From Gammaproteobacteria bacterium (GTDB lineage Bacteria; Pseudomonadota; Gammaproteobacteria; UBA9214), in contig JAOUBY010000009.1 in NCBI GenBank assembly GCA_029860045.1, forward strand, positions 1-47,425: a stretch of 47,425 nt of DNA. Direction: 5' to 3'. Made by a program: the position numbers and the translations under genes. This document shows positions 35,340 through 44,890 of this stretch, one piece after another; position 1 is the first letter of the stretch, and every line of letters starts with the position of its first letter. The notes below the pieces were generated by a model, which was given only the letters and a program-made list of their open reading frames with translations, did no database searches and was not told the origin of the DNA.

Positions 35340-36524
35340 ATGTCTGTTCTAAAGATGACCGATCTCGATCTTCACGGTAAGCGCGTACTGATCCGCCAGG
35401 ATCTGAATGTGCCGATCAAGAACGGCAAGGTTACCAGCGACAAGCGCATTGTGGCCTCACTGCCGACCATTGAACATGCCATGAACGCAGGCGCGAAGGT
35501 CATGGTGATGTCGCACCTGGGTCGTCCGACCGAGGGCGAGTACGACGAACAGTTTTCCATGATTCCGGTGGGTGAGCACATATCCGCCCTGCTGGGTCAC
35601 AACGTCGAAATGGTCAAGGACTGGGTAAACGGCGTCGGCGGCATGAAGAATGGCGACGTTGTCCTGTGCGAGAACGTAAGATTCAATACCGGCGAGAAGA
35701 ACAACGATGATGAGCTGTCGAAAAAGATGGCTGCCCTGTGTGATATCTATGTAATGGATGCCTTCGGAACGGCCCACCGCGCTCATGCCTCCACGCATGG
35801 TGTAGCGAAATATGCGCCGGTTGCCTGTGCGGGACCGCTGCTGGCGGGTGAACTGGAAGCACTGGGCAAGGCGCTGGATGGCCCGGCCCGCCCCATGGCC
35901 GCGATTGTCGGTGGCTCCAAGGTCTCCACCAAGCTGACCGTGCTGGAATCACTGTCAAAGGTCGTTGACCAGCTTATCCCGGGTGGCGGTATCGCCAATA
36001 CCTTTATTGCCGCCAGTGGCTACAATGTTGGCAAGTCCCTGTACGAGGAAAACCTCGTCGACGAGGCCAAAAAGCTGATGGAAGCGGCCAGGGCGAAGGG
36101 CGGTGAGATCCCGGTCCCGACCGACGTGGTTGTGGGCAAGGAATTTTCAGAGTCCGCCGAGGCCGTGATCAAGCGGGTGGAAGAGGTCGAGGATGACGAC
36201 ATGATTTTCGATATCGGTCCGAAAACCGCCGCGCGTTTTGCCAGCATGATGCGCAATGCCGGAACAATCGTCTGGAACGGCCCGGTCGGCGTGTTCGAGT
36301 TCGACCAGTTCGGCGAGGGCACCCGGGTGCTGGGTATGGCCATTGCGGAGTCCACCGCGTTCTCGATTGCCGGTGGTGGTGACACGCTGGCCGCAGTGGA
36401 CAAATACAATATTTCAGATCGGGTCTCCTACATTTCCACCGGTGGCGGCGCGTTCCTTGAGTTCCTTGAAGGCAAGAAATTGCCGGCAGTTGCCATGCTG
36501 GAAGAACGTGCCCGGCAGGCCTGA
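35340..36524 (+). CDS. pgk: Phosphoglycerate kinase
   Basis: PGK transfers phosphate between 1,3-bisphosphoglycerate and ADP. The 394 residues carry [60 protein letters not shown], the hinge [13 protein letters not shown], and the nucleotide-binding [17 protein letters not shown] and GGGDTLAAV, with [18 protein letters not shown] lies six bases before the ATG. It is followed 33 bases later by pyruvate kinase. Confidence 0.97.
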   Translation: MSVLKMTDLDLHGKRVLIRQDLNVPIKNGKVTSDKRIVASLPTIEHAMNAGAKVMVMSHLGRPTEGEYDEQFSMIPVGEHISALLGHNVEMVKDWVNGVGGMKNGDVVLCENVRFNTGEKNNDDELSKKMAALCDIYVMDAFGTAHRAHASTHGVAKYAPVACAGPLLAGELEALGKALDGPARPMAAIVGGSKVSTKLTVLESLSKVVDQLIPGGGIANTFIAASGYNVGKSLYEENLVDEAKKLMEAARAKGGEIPVPTDVVVGKEFSESAEAVIKRVEEVEDDDMIFDIGPKTAARFASMMRNAGTIVWNGPVGVFEFDQFGEGTRVLGMAIAESTAFSIAGGGDTLAAVDKYNISDRVSYISTGGGAFLEFLEGKKLPAVAMLEERARQA

Positions 36525-36557
36525 CAGAATAACCACAGGAGTTCGGGCTTACCCGTT

Positions 36558-38003
36558 ATGCCAAGACGCACAAAAATAGTAGCAACCCTTGGCCCGGCCA
36601 CGGATAACGAGAGCGTACTCGATGAGATGATCCGCGCCGGGATGGACGTGGTACGAGTCAACTTCTCGCACGGTACACATGACGATCACATAAGGCGTGC
36701 CGAGACTGTGCGCAACCGCGCACGTGCACATGGTCACCAGGTCGGTGTGCTGGCAGACCTGCAGGGCCCGAAGATACGCATTGAGCGTTTCCAGGAAGGC
36801 CGCATCGAACTGGAAACCGACGATCACTTCGTTCTTGATGTCAAGCTCGGTACCAACGACGGTACCCGTGAACGTGTCGGTGTGACCTACAAAAAATTGC
36901 CGGATGATGTCGTGCGCGGTGACACCCTGTTACTCGACGACGGCATGCTGGTGCTGTGGGTTGAGGAAGTTAACGATACCGAGGTGCATTGCCGCGTCAT
37001 GGTCGGCGGCTGCCTGACCAACAACAAGGGTATTAACCGTCTCGGTGGTGGGCTGTCGGCGGAATCGCTGACAGACAAGGACCGTGAGGATATCAAGGTC
37101 GCTGCCGAGATGGGTGCCGACTACGTGGCAATTTCCTTCCCGCGTTCAGCGGATGATATTCATGAAGCGCGTGAACTGTTGCGCGCGGCCGGCGGCCACG
37201 GCAGCATCGTTGCCAAGATCGAACGTGCCGAGGCGCTGGAAGTGCTTGAAGATATCATCAAGGCAGCTGACGTGGTGATGATTGCGCGCGGTGACCTGGG
37301 TGTCGAGATCGGCGATGCCGAGTTGCCGGCAGTGCAGAAACGTATCATTCACGTGGCCCGTTCCATGGACCGCGTGGTCATTACCGCGACACAGATGATG
37401 CAGTCAATGGTGGAAAGTCCGATCCCCACCCGTGCAGAGGTGTTCGATGTAGCCAATGCCGTGATCGACGGCACCGATGCGGTGATGCTGTCGGCGGAGA
37501 CCGCGGCCGGGCGTTACCCGGCCAAGGTGATCGAGGCCATGGACCGTATTTGCGCAGGTGCCGAGAGTCAGCGTACTTCCTCCGCCGCGGAGCGTCGTAT
37601 TCACATGCACTTCAAGCGCGCCGACGAGGCCATCGCCAAGGCCACCATGTACACCGCCAACAGCCTTGGTGTGAAGGCGATCGCGGCACTGACAGAGTCT
37701 GGCGCTACGCCGCTGTGGATGTCACGTATCAGTTCCGGCATCCCTATCTTCGCCATGACGCGTCACGTCGAGACACGTCGCAAGGTGACACTCTATCGCG
37801 GTGTCTACCCGGTGAGTTTCGATGTCACCACCCCTGATCATGCGACGGTGAACAAGGAAGCCATCGATGAACTGGTACGGCGCGGTGCGGTGCGTGATGG
37901 CGATATGATCATTATTACCAAGGGTGACCTGATGGGTGTGCATGGTGGTACCAATGCCATGAAGATCATCACGGTCGGCGAACACGATATTATGGAGCAA
38001 TAG
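36558..38003 (+). CDS. pyk: Pyruvate kinase (PykA-type)
   Basis: Pyruvate kinase makes pyruvate and ATP from phosphoenolpyruvate, the irreversible last step of glycolysis. The 481 residues contain RRTKIVATLGPATDNE, VRVNFSHGTHDDH, ADLQGPKIRIERF, KGINRLGGGLSAESLTDKD, the catalytic IVAKIERAEALE, VMIARGDLGVEIG, VITATQMMQSM and DGTDAVMLSAETAAGRYP. The GGGLSAE and ISSGIPIFAMTRH segments resemble E. coli PykA more than PykF. AGGAG is 17 bases upstream of the ATG, an unusually long spacing, so translation may be weak. Its place between pgk and fba differs from Pseudomonas and suggests a sulfur-oxidiser-like lineage. Confidence 0.96.
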   Translation: MPRRTKIVATLGPATDNESVLDEMIRAGMDVVRVNFSHGTHDDHIRRAETVRNRARAHGHQVGVLADLQGPKIRIERFQEGRIELETDDHFVLDVKLGTNDGTRERVGVTYKKLPDDVVRGDTLLLDDGMLVLWVEEVNDTEVHCRVMVGGCLTNNKGINRLGGGLSAESLTDKDREDIKVAAEMGADYVAISFPRSADDIHEARELLRAAGGHGSIVAKIERAEALEVLEDIIKAADVVMIARGDLGVEIGDAELPAVQKRIIHVARSMDRVVITATQMMQSMVESPIPTRAEVFDVANAVIDGTDAVMLSAETAAGRYPAKVIEAMDRICAGAESQRTSSAAERRIHMHFKRADEAIAKATMYTANSLGVKAIAALTESGATPLWMSRISSGIPIFAMTRHVETRRKVTLYRGVYPVSFDVTTPDHATVNKEAIDELVRRGAVRDGDMIIITKGDLMGVHGGTNAMKIITVGEHDIMEQ

Positions 38004-38009
38004 TTTCCG

Positions 38010-38066
38010 CCGGGATCCTTAACGGTTCCCGGTATTACAGCAGCTGGCCGTTACGGCCAGACAGAT
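38010..38066 (+). terminator. Two stem-loops before fba, the second T-tailed
   Basis: CCGGGA...TCCCGG (38010-38032) is followed by CTGGCCG-TTA-CGGCCAG (38044-38060), four bases later by ATTTTTTAA. The second has terminator form with a short gap before the T-run. If active it would reduce or separate fba transcription from pyk. I see no strong promoter after it. Confidence 0.55.
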
Positions 38067-38111
38067 TTTTTAATTCGACAGACAAACTGGAAGTATTTCG
38101 AGGAGAAGACA

Positions 38112-39176
38112 ATGGCCATTATTTCATTACGCCAATTACTGGATCATGCCGCCGAGCACGGCTACGGCTGCCCGGCATACAATGTAAACAACATGGAGCA
38201 GATGCACGCGATCATGGAGGCTGCTGACGAGACCGACAGCCCGGTGATCTGCCAGGCCTCTGCCGGTGCACGTTCCTACGCTGGTGCACCATTCCTGCGC
38301 CACCTGATCCAGGCCGCTGTTGAGCAGTGGCCGCACATCCCGGTGGTGGTGCACCAGGATCACGGTGCTTCTCCGGCCGTGTGCCAGCGTTCCATCCAGC
38401 TCGGTTTCAGCTCCGTGATGATGGACGGCTCGCTTGGCGAGGACATGAAGACCCCGATGAGCTACGAGTACAACGCGGAAGTGACTGCGCGCACCGTGGC
38501 CATGGCGCATGCCTGTGGCGTATCCGTGGAAGGCGAGCTGGGTTGCCTGGGTTCGCTGGAAACCGGCATGGCCGGCGAGGAAGACGGTTCCGGCGCCGAG
38601 GGTGTGCTGGATCACTCGCAGTTGCTGACTGACCCGGAAGAGGCTGCCCGCTTCGTCGAGGACACCAAGTGCGACGCACTGGCCATCGCCATTGGCACCA
38701 GCCACGGCGCCTACAAGTTCACCCGCCCACCGACTGGCGACATCCTTGCGATAGACCGTATCAAGGAAATCCATGCCCGCATTCCGGACACACATCTGGT
38801 GATGCACGGTTCTTCATCGGTGCCGCAGGACTGGCTGAAGATCATCAACGAGCACGGCGGTGACATGGGCGAGACCTATGGCGTGCCGGTCGAGGAGATT
38901 CAGGAAGGTATCAAGAACGGTGTGCGCAAGGTCAACATCGACACCGACCTGCGTATGGCTTCCACCGGTGCCATTCGCAAGCACCTGATGGACAACCCGT
39001 CCAACTTCGACCCGCGCAAGTACCTGCAGGCCGCAACCAATGGCATGAAGGAAATCTGCAAGGCGCGTTACGAGGCCTTCGGTGCCGCAGGCAATGCCTC
39101 GCGCATCAAGCCGATCAACCTGGAAGAGATGTACAAGCGCTATGCTTCCGGTGAGCTGGATCCGCGCGTGAACTGA
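38112..39176 (+). CDS. fba: Fructose-bisphosphate aldolase, class II
   Basis: Zinc-dependent aldolase joining dihydroxyacetone phosphate and glyceraldehyde-3-phosphate. The 354 residues show the metal and catalytic motif [84 protein letters not shown]. This is the CbbA-like subclass found in the Calvin-cycle operons of autotrophs and also in Pseudomonas. The Shine-Dalgarno is GAGGAG. Last gene of the tkt cluster; a strong terminator follows. Confidence 0.96.
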   Translation: MAIISLRQLLDHAAEHGYGCPAYNVNNMEQMHAIMEAADETDSPVICQASAGARSYAGAPFLRHLIQAAVEQWPHIPVVVHQDHGASPAVCQRSIQLGFSSVMMDGSLGEDMKTPMSYEYNAEVTARTVAMAHACGVSVEGELGCLGSLETGMAGEEDGSGAEGVLDHSQLLTDPEEAARFVEDTKCDALAIAIGTSHGAYKFTRPPTGDILAIDRIKEIHARIPDTHLVMHGSSSVPQDWLKIINEHGGDMGETYGVPVEEIQEGIKNGVRKVNIDTDLRMASTGAIRKHLMDNPSNFDPRKYLQAATNGMKEICKARYEAFGAAGNASRIKPINLEEMYKRYASGELDPRVN

Positions 39177-39195
39177 TCAGGTATTCCTGTTCGAT

Positions 39196-39223
39196 AAAAA
39201 AGGCGGCGCAAGCCGCCTTTTTT
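39196..39223 (+). terminator. Strong intrinsic terminator after fba
   Basis: Six A, GGCGGC, the GNRA loop GCAA, GCCGCC, then six T. The A-tract and T-tract extend the stem and let it work in both directions. It closes the tkt-gap-pgk-pyk-fba transcript 20 bases after the fba stop. Confidence 0.92.
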
Positions 39224-39315
39224 ATTGGGTTCTGGCCACATTTTCCGTTTATATGGAGGAAAAATGTGTCCTGCCCCCCGTTTCTGACAGCGATTGATCC
39301 GTTATCATTTACTCC

Positions 39316-39969
39316 ATGAAACGCCTGATCCTGTTTCCGCTTGGTGGCATGACCCTGTTGCTGGTGGCGCTTGCGCTGCTGTTGGCCTCCAACCTGTACA
39401 CCTATTACCGCCTGACCAGCGAGGCGCCGATTGCCGAGTTGTCATTTCGTCAACTCGCTCCGCAGCAGTACCTGGCCACCATCGCCTATGGCGATTTCTG
39501 TGACGACGAGCAGTACACCTTGCATGGTGACCAGTGGCGACTCGATGCGCAGTTTCTCAAGTGGCGGCCGTGGGCGAACCTGCTTGGCCTTGATGCGTTG
39601 TACCGTATCGAGCGGCTGGGCGGCCGTTACCTTGCCCTCGGACAGGAGAATGCCGGCCCACATCGGGCACACAGCCTGTCCCCGGCGCAGCGTGTGGACC
39701 TGCCGGCCGTGCTGGCCCGCTACGACGGTGCGTTGTCGCCGGTCGATACGCTGTATGGCAGTTCGGTGTATGACAGCATGGACGAGAATGTGCTGTACCG
39801 GGTCTACCGTGGCCAGTCCGGTCTGCTGGTGCGCAGGGTCCCCGAACCCGCTATCCAGGCAGCGGGTGGCCTGACTATCGACATAAACAGGGCCTGCGAG
39901 CGGGAATTTGGCCTGTTACAGCGCATCCTGCGGCCAATCCGGCTGACAAATAATAAGATAAAACAATAA
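39316..39969 (+). CDS. Membrane-anchored hypothetical protein
   Basis: Protein of 217 residues with one N-terminal membrane segment (about residues 7-25, FPLGGMTLLLVALALLLAS) followed by NLYTYYRL and a periplasmic region. Conserved-looking elements are PIAELSFRQLAPQQYLATIAYGDF, LHGDQWRLDAQFLKWRPWANLLGLDALYRIERLGGRYLAL, and YDSMDENVLYRVYRGQSGLLVR. I believe similar proteins occur in other gammaproteobacteria, but I cannot name a function. There is no enzyme motif. It stands alone between the fba terminator and the GGDEF-EAL gene. Reading frame and codon use look normal. Confidence 0.75.
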   Translation: MKRLILFPLGGMTLLLVALALLLASNLYTYYRLTSEAPIAELSFRQLAPQQYLATIAYGDFCDDEQYTLHGDQWRLDAQFLKWRPWANLLGLDALYRIERLGGRYLALGQENAGPHRAHSLSPAQRVDLPAVLARYDGALSPVDTLYGSSVYDSMDENVLYRVYRGQSGLLVRRVPEPAIQAAGGLTIDINRACEREFGLLQRILRPIRLTNNKIKQ

Positions 39970-40002
39970 CATACTGCTGAATTCGGGGGCGGGTGGCGGG
40001 TG

Positions 40003-40017
40003 CCGGACGGTGTCCGG
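40003..40017. other. Six-pair hairpin after the hypothetical gene
   Basis: CCGGAC-GGT-GTCCGG lies 34 bases after the stop of the membrane-anchored protein, without a T-run. It is a possible Rho-assisted end or mRNA stabiliser. The rest of the 110-base gap shows no clear promoter; AGGGG at 40064-40068 is the likely ribosome site of the next gene. Confidence 0.35.
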
Positions 40018-40079
40018 GAAAGTGTGCGCCAGTGCTCAATTTTATGCCCGTTGACCCGATAACAGGGGTATGAAAATCC

Positions 40080-42965
40080 ATGTTTTCATCAATGCAGCAA
40101 GGGTCACGGCCAGAGCCGGGTCAGCTTGCCATGTTTGCATGCTGGGCGCGGGCCATGTCTGATTCGCGGCTGCCATTGCAAACACGGAGCGAAGAGCGGG
40201 TTACAAATACCGAGATCAACGTATTTGACTCGGATATCGAGAGCCAGCAGGTCGAGCTGATCTACCGGCAGGCCCCGGCTGTCATCAGCATAGCAATGAT
40301 CATCGCTGCACTGGTGGCCGCTGGCCTGTGGTCGGTTGCCGGGCACAAATCGCTGCTGTTGTGGGTGGGCGCACAAGCGGTCCTGACGGTGCTTAGACTC
40401 GCGCTTGTTGCGTTGTATCGCCGTGCCCCGGCAGAAAAACGCCAGCACTCCCGCTGGATGTTGCTGTTCTTCATCGGTAACTTTTTCGCGGGTATCGTCT
40501 GGGGTTGTATTGGCCTGCTGTTCAGCTTTGACTGGCCGGTGCAATACCAAACCCTGGCACTGGTAAGCCTGGCCGGTGTGCTGGCCGGCGCCATTTCATC
40601 TTACGCCGTCAACCTCTCGGTCTACATTGCTTTTATGGTGCCGGCTATCCTGATCCCGGCACAGTCCATGCTGATTTACAGCGGACAGTTACAGAATAAT
40701 CTCGGCCTGATGCTGGTGCTGCTGGCCGCGGCCCTGTTGATTGTTGCCAGGAACTACAACCAGCATGCCCTGCAGGTGCTGCATTTGCGTCAGGCAAACG
40801 ACAACCTGATCAGCGAGATGGGCAGGACCAATGCGAACCTTGCAGAAGAGATTACCGAGCGTAGTGCAATCGAGCAGGCCCTGCGTGTCGACCAGCAGTT
40901 GTTCACCAACGGGCCGGTAGTGGTATTCCGCTGGTCAGCGGACAGTGGCTGGCCAATTGAGTATGTTTCGAGCACTGTCGACCAGTTTGGTTACCAGGCC
41001 GACGAGTTGGTCGACCAGAAAAAATGTTTCTCGGAGTTGATTCACCCGGGTGATCTGCAGCGGGTACAGGATGCTGAGATGCTGACCGGCAGGGAGGGCC
41101 TCCAGTCACTGGGTATCGACTACCGCATTCTCAGTGCAGACGGTGTCGTTCGCTGGGTATTTGATTACACCATCCCGGTGTACAGCGACTCGGGTGAGTT
41201 GACCCACTATTTCGGATACCTGCTGGACATCACCGAGCGTAAAGATGCCGAGTTTGAGCTGGAGCAGCGCAAGGAACTTGCACAGGTGACGTTGCACTCG
41301 ATTGCCGATGCGGTGATTACAACGGATGTGAACGGGCAGATCAAGTACATGAACCCCAGTGCCGAGGCCATGACGGAATGGGATCACACGATTGCGCGCG
41401 GACTGCCTGTGGCCAAGGTGTTCAAAGCGTTTTATGAAGACAATCACCCGTTCACGGTCGACCCCGTGGGCCAGTGCCTGGCGAGAAGCGAGGCCACCCA
41501 GTCAGAGGATGACTATGTCATCCGCAGGCATGGCGGGGGTGAGCTGTCGGTGCGTTATTCAGTGTCACCGATTCTGTCTTCGCCGGGTAAGGCGCTGGGT
41601 GCGGTCCTGGTGTTCCATGATGTGACCAGGGCACGTAACCTGGAGCGCACCATCTCCTACCAGGCAACCCATGATGCGCTGACCGGGCTATGGAACCGCA
41701 CGGAATTCGAGTTGCAGCTGGAATACGCGATTACCGACACGGAACAGTCTTTTGAGAACCATGTTGTATGCATAGTGGATATAGACCAGCTCAAGGTGAT
41801 CAATGAGACTTGTGCGCACGAGTCAGGGGATCGTTTGCTGGTAAACGTTGCCGATCTCTTAACTGGTTCTCTGCGAGACTCGGATGTGATTGCGCGGCTG
41901 GGTGGTGATGAATTCGGCCTGCTGATGAAGAACTGTTCGCTGGACAGCGCGACACAACAGGTTGACAAGATCCTGGCGGATATCCAGGCCCTGCGTTTTA
42001 CAAGTTGCGGACGCATTTTTGCAGTAAGTTCCAGTATTGGCATTGCCCAGATCACGCCGGGTTGTAAGAACGCAACCCAGATCATGAGCGAGGCCGACCT
42101 GGCCTGTCATACTGCCAAGGAGAGAGGCGGCAATCGTATCCATACCTACCAGTCTACCGATGTGGAACTGGTGCGGCGCCAGAGCGAAATGCAATGGGTA
42201 TCGCGCATCTCGGATGCCATCAAGTCAGACCGACTGGTGCTTTACTGCCAGCAGATCGTACCGTTATCGGCACAGGAAGATGCAGGGCTCCATATCGAGG
42301 TGCTGGTGCGCATGCTGGGCGAGGATGGTGCAATCATCACGCCCGACCGCTTCCTGCCGGCAGCCGAACGCTATCAGCTGATTACCGACCTGGATAACTG
42401 GGTCATCAGTCACAGCCTGGAGTGGTATGCAGAGTATGCTGCGGCCGGCGAGTCTCAAGCTGCGGACACCCTGTCAATTAACCTGTCCGGTGTGTCGGTC
42501 GGTGACCCCAGGGTGCTCGAGCATATCAAGTGCGAGATCAGCAGGTACGCCGTGCCCCCGGGGGTGCTGTGTTTTGAAATCACCGAGACCGCCGCCATCT
42601 CCAACCTGTCGGCAGCTACCGGATTTATTCGTGAATTGCGGCGCCTTGGCTGCCGCTTTGCACTGGATGACTTCGGCAGCGGGCTGAGTTCATTTGCCTA
42701 CCTCAAGAATCTCCCGGTCGATTTCCTGAAGATCGACGGTGCGTTTGTGAGCGACATGCACACGGACGAAGTGAACTTTGCCATGGTCAGTGCCATCCAG
42801 CAGCTGGGTAAGGTGATCGGGACCCGGACGATTGCAGAGTATGTGTGCAACGAAGAAATTCTGCACATGCTTGGCGAGCTGGGTGTCGATTACGCGCAGG
42901 GTTTTGCCATCGCAAAACCGGTTGCGCTGGCCGACCTGTCGCACGACACGCAGCGCTCCGCGTAG
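40080..42965 (+). CDS. Membrane PAS-PAS-GGDEF-EAL c-di-GMP enzyme
   Basis: Inner-membrane c-di-GMP turnover protein, up to 961 residues. After an acidic N-terminal tail come about six membrane helices (residues 68-225), a coiled segment (QANDNLISEMGRTNANLAEE), PAS with the PAC ending HYFGYLLDITERKDAE, and a second PAS (LHSIADAVITTDVNGQIKYMNPSAEAM). The cyclase motif GGDEF is intact at 608-612, with an RDSD inhibitory site five residues before it. The phosphodiesterase domain has the accepted variant EVL at 740-742, INLSG, FEITETA, LDDFGSG at 863-868, LKIDGAF and YAQGFAI. Both domains look active. The start is uncertain: the ATG at 40080 has AGGGG 11 bases upstream, and 40155 (MSDSRLPL) is an alternative. 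Confidence 0.93.
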   Translation: MFSSMQQGSRPEPGQLAMFACWARAMSDSRLPLQTRSEERVTNTEINVFDSDIESQQVELIYRQAPAVISIAMIIAALVAAGLWSVAGHKSLLLWVGAQAVLTVLRLALVALYRRAPAEKRQHSRWMLLFFIGNFFAGIVWGCIGLLFSFDWPVQYQTLALVSLAGVLAGAISSYAVNLSVYIAFMVPAILIPAQSMLIYSGQLQNNLGLMLVLLAAALLIVARNYNQHALQVLHLRQANDNLISEMGRTNANLAEEITERSAIEQALRVDQQLFTNGPVVVFRWSADSGWPIEYVSSTVDQFGYQADELVDQKKCFSELIHPGDLQRVQDAEMLTGREGLQSLGIDYRILSADGVVRWVFDYTIPVYSDSGELTHYFGYLLDITERKDAEFELEQRKELAQVTLHSIADAVITTDVNGQIKYMNPSAEAMTEWDHTIARGLPVAKVFKAFYEDNHPFTVDPVGQCLARSEATQSEDDYVIRRHGGGELSVRYSVSPILSSPGKALGAVLVFHDVTRARNLERTISYQATHDALTGLWNRTEFELQLEYAITDTEQSFENHVVCIVDIDQLKVINETCAHESGDRLLVNVADLLTGSLRDSDVIARLGGDEFGLLMKNCSLDSATQQVDKILADIQALRFTSCGRIFAVSSSIGIAQITPGCKNATQIMSEADLACHTAKERGGNRIHTYQSTDVELVRRQSEMQWVSRISDAIKSDRLVLYCQQIVPLSAQEDAGLHIEVLVRMLGEDGAIITPDRFLPAAERYQLITDLDNWVISHSLEWYAEYAAAGESQAADTLSINLSGVSVGDPRVLEHIKCEISRYAVPPGVLCFEITETAAISNLSAATGFIRELRRLGCRFALDDFGSGLSSFAYLKNLPVDFLKIDGAFVSDMHTDEVNFAMVSAIQQLGKVIGTRTIAEYVCNEEILHMLGELGVDYAQGFAIAKPVALADLSHDTQRSA

Positions 42966-42983
42966 TGCCGGGCCGTGCCTGTC

Positions 42984-43991
42984 TTACATAACCAGCGCGG
43001 GTTCGTTCAGCAGGCTGGCCTGTTCACGCAGTGCCAGGATATGTTCCTCCCAGTAGCGTGGCGTATTGAACCAGGGGAAGGCCATCGGGAAGGCGGGGTC
43101 ATTCCAGCGCTGTGCCAGCCAGGCCGCATAGTGAATGATGCGTAGCGTGCGCAAGGACTCAACCAGTTGCAGCTCGCGCGGGTCAAACTCAAAGAACTGC
43201 AGATAGCCTTCAATGATGTCGTTGAACTGAATCTGCATCTCGTGACGATCTCCTGACAGCAGCATCCACAGGTCCTGGATTGCCGGACCGGTCCGGCAAT
43301 CATCAAGGTCGACAAAGTGTGGCCCGTCATCAGTCCAGAGAATATTCCCGGGATGGCAATCCCCGTGCAGCCTGATCTGGCGGACATTGCCCGCGCTGGC
43401 ATGGATGGCCTCGATCTGTTTCAGCAGGTCGTCGGCCAGTGTCCGGTAGGCATCCTCAATGTGTGCCGGTATGAACCCGTGTTCCTGCAGGTAGTGGCAG
43501 GACCGATGCCCGAAACTGTCGATATCAAGTGTCGGCCGTTCCTGAAAAGAGCGTGTTGCACCGATGGCATGGATGCGTGCAATAAAACGCCCCATCCATT
43601 CACGTTCCTCCGCTGTATTCAGTTCCGGCCAGTGGCCGCCCTGGCGCGGATACAGGGCGAACCGGTAGCCCTGTGCATTCAGCAGGGTCGACTGCTCCAG
43701 CAGCATGGGTGCAACGACCGGCAGTTCATGGTCAGCAAGTTCCAGTGCAAAGGCATGTTCTTCCAGGATCGCTGCATCACTCCAGCGTTCCGGTCGGTAG
43801 AACTTCACGATCAGCGGACTGGCATCCTCTATACCAACCTGGTAGACACGGTTTTCGTAGCTGTTCAGCGCCAGCAGGCGGCCATCCGTCTGCCGGCCAT
43901 ACTGTTCAACCGCATCCAGTATCACATCGGGGGTCAGTGCAGAATAATCGGTGGGTGTCGGGCCTGTTGAGGTGCCGCTACTTGTCATCAT
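42984..43991 (-). CDS. srkA: Stress-response kinase A (SrkA/RdoA)
   Basis: SrkA (RdoA, YihE) is a eukaryote-like Ser/Thr kinase of the APH/choline-kinase fold that protects E. coli against stress-induced death. Characteristic parts are LNSYENRVYQVGIED, LIVKFYRPERW with the ATP lysine, FALYPRQGGHWPELN, the catalytic RLHGDCHPGNILW, metal-binding FVDLDDCRTGPAIQDLWMLL, and IHYAAWLAQRWNDPAFPMAFPWF. The track starts at a TTG at 44027; the ATG at 43991 gives 335 residues, close to the family length. No Shine-Dalgarno is evident for either. It converges with the GGDEF-EAL gene across 18 bases. In E. coli it precedes dsbA, which is not seen here. Confidence 0.93.
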   Translation of the reverse strand: MMTSSGTSTGPTPTDYSALTPDVILDAVEQYGRQTDGRLLALNSYENRVYQVGIEDASPLIVKFYRPERWSDAAILEEHAFALELADHELPVVAPMLLEQSTLLNAQGYRFALYPRQGGHWPELNTAEEREWMGRFIARIHAIGATRSFQERPTLDIDSFGHRSCHYLQEHGFIPAHIEDAYRTLADDLLKQIEAIHASAGNVRQIRLHGDCHPGNILWTDDGPHFVDLDDCRTGPAIQDLWMLLSGDRHEMQIQFNDIIEGYLQFFEFDPRELQLVESLRTLRIIHYAAWLAQRWNDPAFPMAFPWFNTPRYWEEHILALREQASLLNEPALVM

Positions 43992-44068
43992 GACGGGGAG
44001 GCTATAGTGCGACACATAACAGGTCAATGCGGGATGCCGGGAATGTCCGCGTACTGACCCGGTCGGGA

Positions 44069-44848
44069 CTACTTTATTTTGCGCGCCGCCTTGATTTGCT
44101 CGTAGGCTGCCTTGATCTGCTGTGTTTTCTCGGTGGCCACCTGGATCATTTCCTCCGGCAGTCCCTTTGCAATCAGTTTGTCCGGATGGTGCTGGTTCAT
44201 CATGCGGCGATAGGTCTTTTTGACGGTGGCATCATCTGCCGTACTGTCAATGCCGAGCATGGCATAGGCCTCGGCCAATGGCGGGGAACGTGGGGCTCCC
44301 GGGCCAGCCGACCCGGCAAGGTGCAGCAGTTGTTCGATGTCGGCCGGCGTGAAACCCAGTTGCCCGCCCATGGACAGCAGGATACGGCGCTCGGCGGCAT
44401 CCAGTCGGCCGTCCGCCATGGCCGTGGCGATCTGGATCTCGAGAAACATCTGGACCAGGTTGCGGCGGCGGTGACATTCGTGCAGGAACTGCTTGAGCAC
44501 ATCGTGCAGTGGGAAACCGGCTTTCTTTCCTTCATTGAACAGCGAAATGGCCGCCTTGCGCTGCCGCTCGTCCAGCTGCATGCGCGCCATGATGGATTCG
44601 GTAGCGGCGATTTCGTCGGGCGTGACCTTGCCATCCGACTTGGCGATATGCCCCATGACCGAGAAGGTCGCGGTAAAGAAAGCCGCCTGTACACGTTCCT
44701 GCTGGCCGGGGCCGAAGTCTGCATGCCGGTCGGTTAGCTTGATGCCGCGATCAAAGTTGCGTCCCAGCGCGGCGCCCAGCAGGGCGCCCAGCGGTCCGCC
44801 GAACATATAGCCCAGGGTGCCGCCCAGCAGTGTTCCCCACCATGCCAT
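44069..44848 (-). CDS. djlA: DjlA, membrane-anchored DnaJ-like co-chaperone
   Basis: DjlA stimulates DnaK and is linked to capsule and envelope stress signalling in E. coli. The 259 residues match the family order: a glycine-rich N-terminal membrane anchor (WWGTLLGGTLGYMFGGPLGALLGAALG), a TerB-like helical domain (FSVMGHIAKSDGKVTPDEI, TAMADGRLDAAERRILL), and a C-terminal J domain (AYAMLGIDSTADDATVKKTYRRMMNQHHPDKL) with intact HPD. Stand-alone spacing on both sides: 77 bases to srkA and 42 to the lipoprotein gene. Confidence 0.95.
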   Translation of the reverse strand: MAWWGTLLGGTLGYMFGGPLGALLGAALGRNFDRGIKLTDRHADFGPGQQERVQAAFFTATFSVMGHIAKSDGKVTPDEIAATESIMARMQLDERQRKAAISLFNEGKKAGFPLHDVLKQFLHECHRRRNLVQMFLEIQIATAMADGRLDAAERRILLSMGGQLGFTPADIEQLLHLAGSAGPGAPRSPPLAEAYAMLGIDSTADDATVKKTYRRMMNQHHPDKLIAKGLPEEMIQVATEKTQQIKAAYEQIKAARKIK

Positions 44849-44890
44849 CAGTATGCCTTCCCGTGCCGCAGGGCGGGTGACTGTTGCCTG

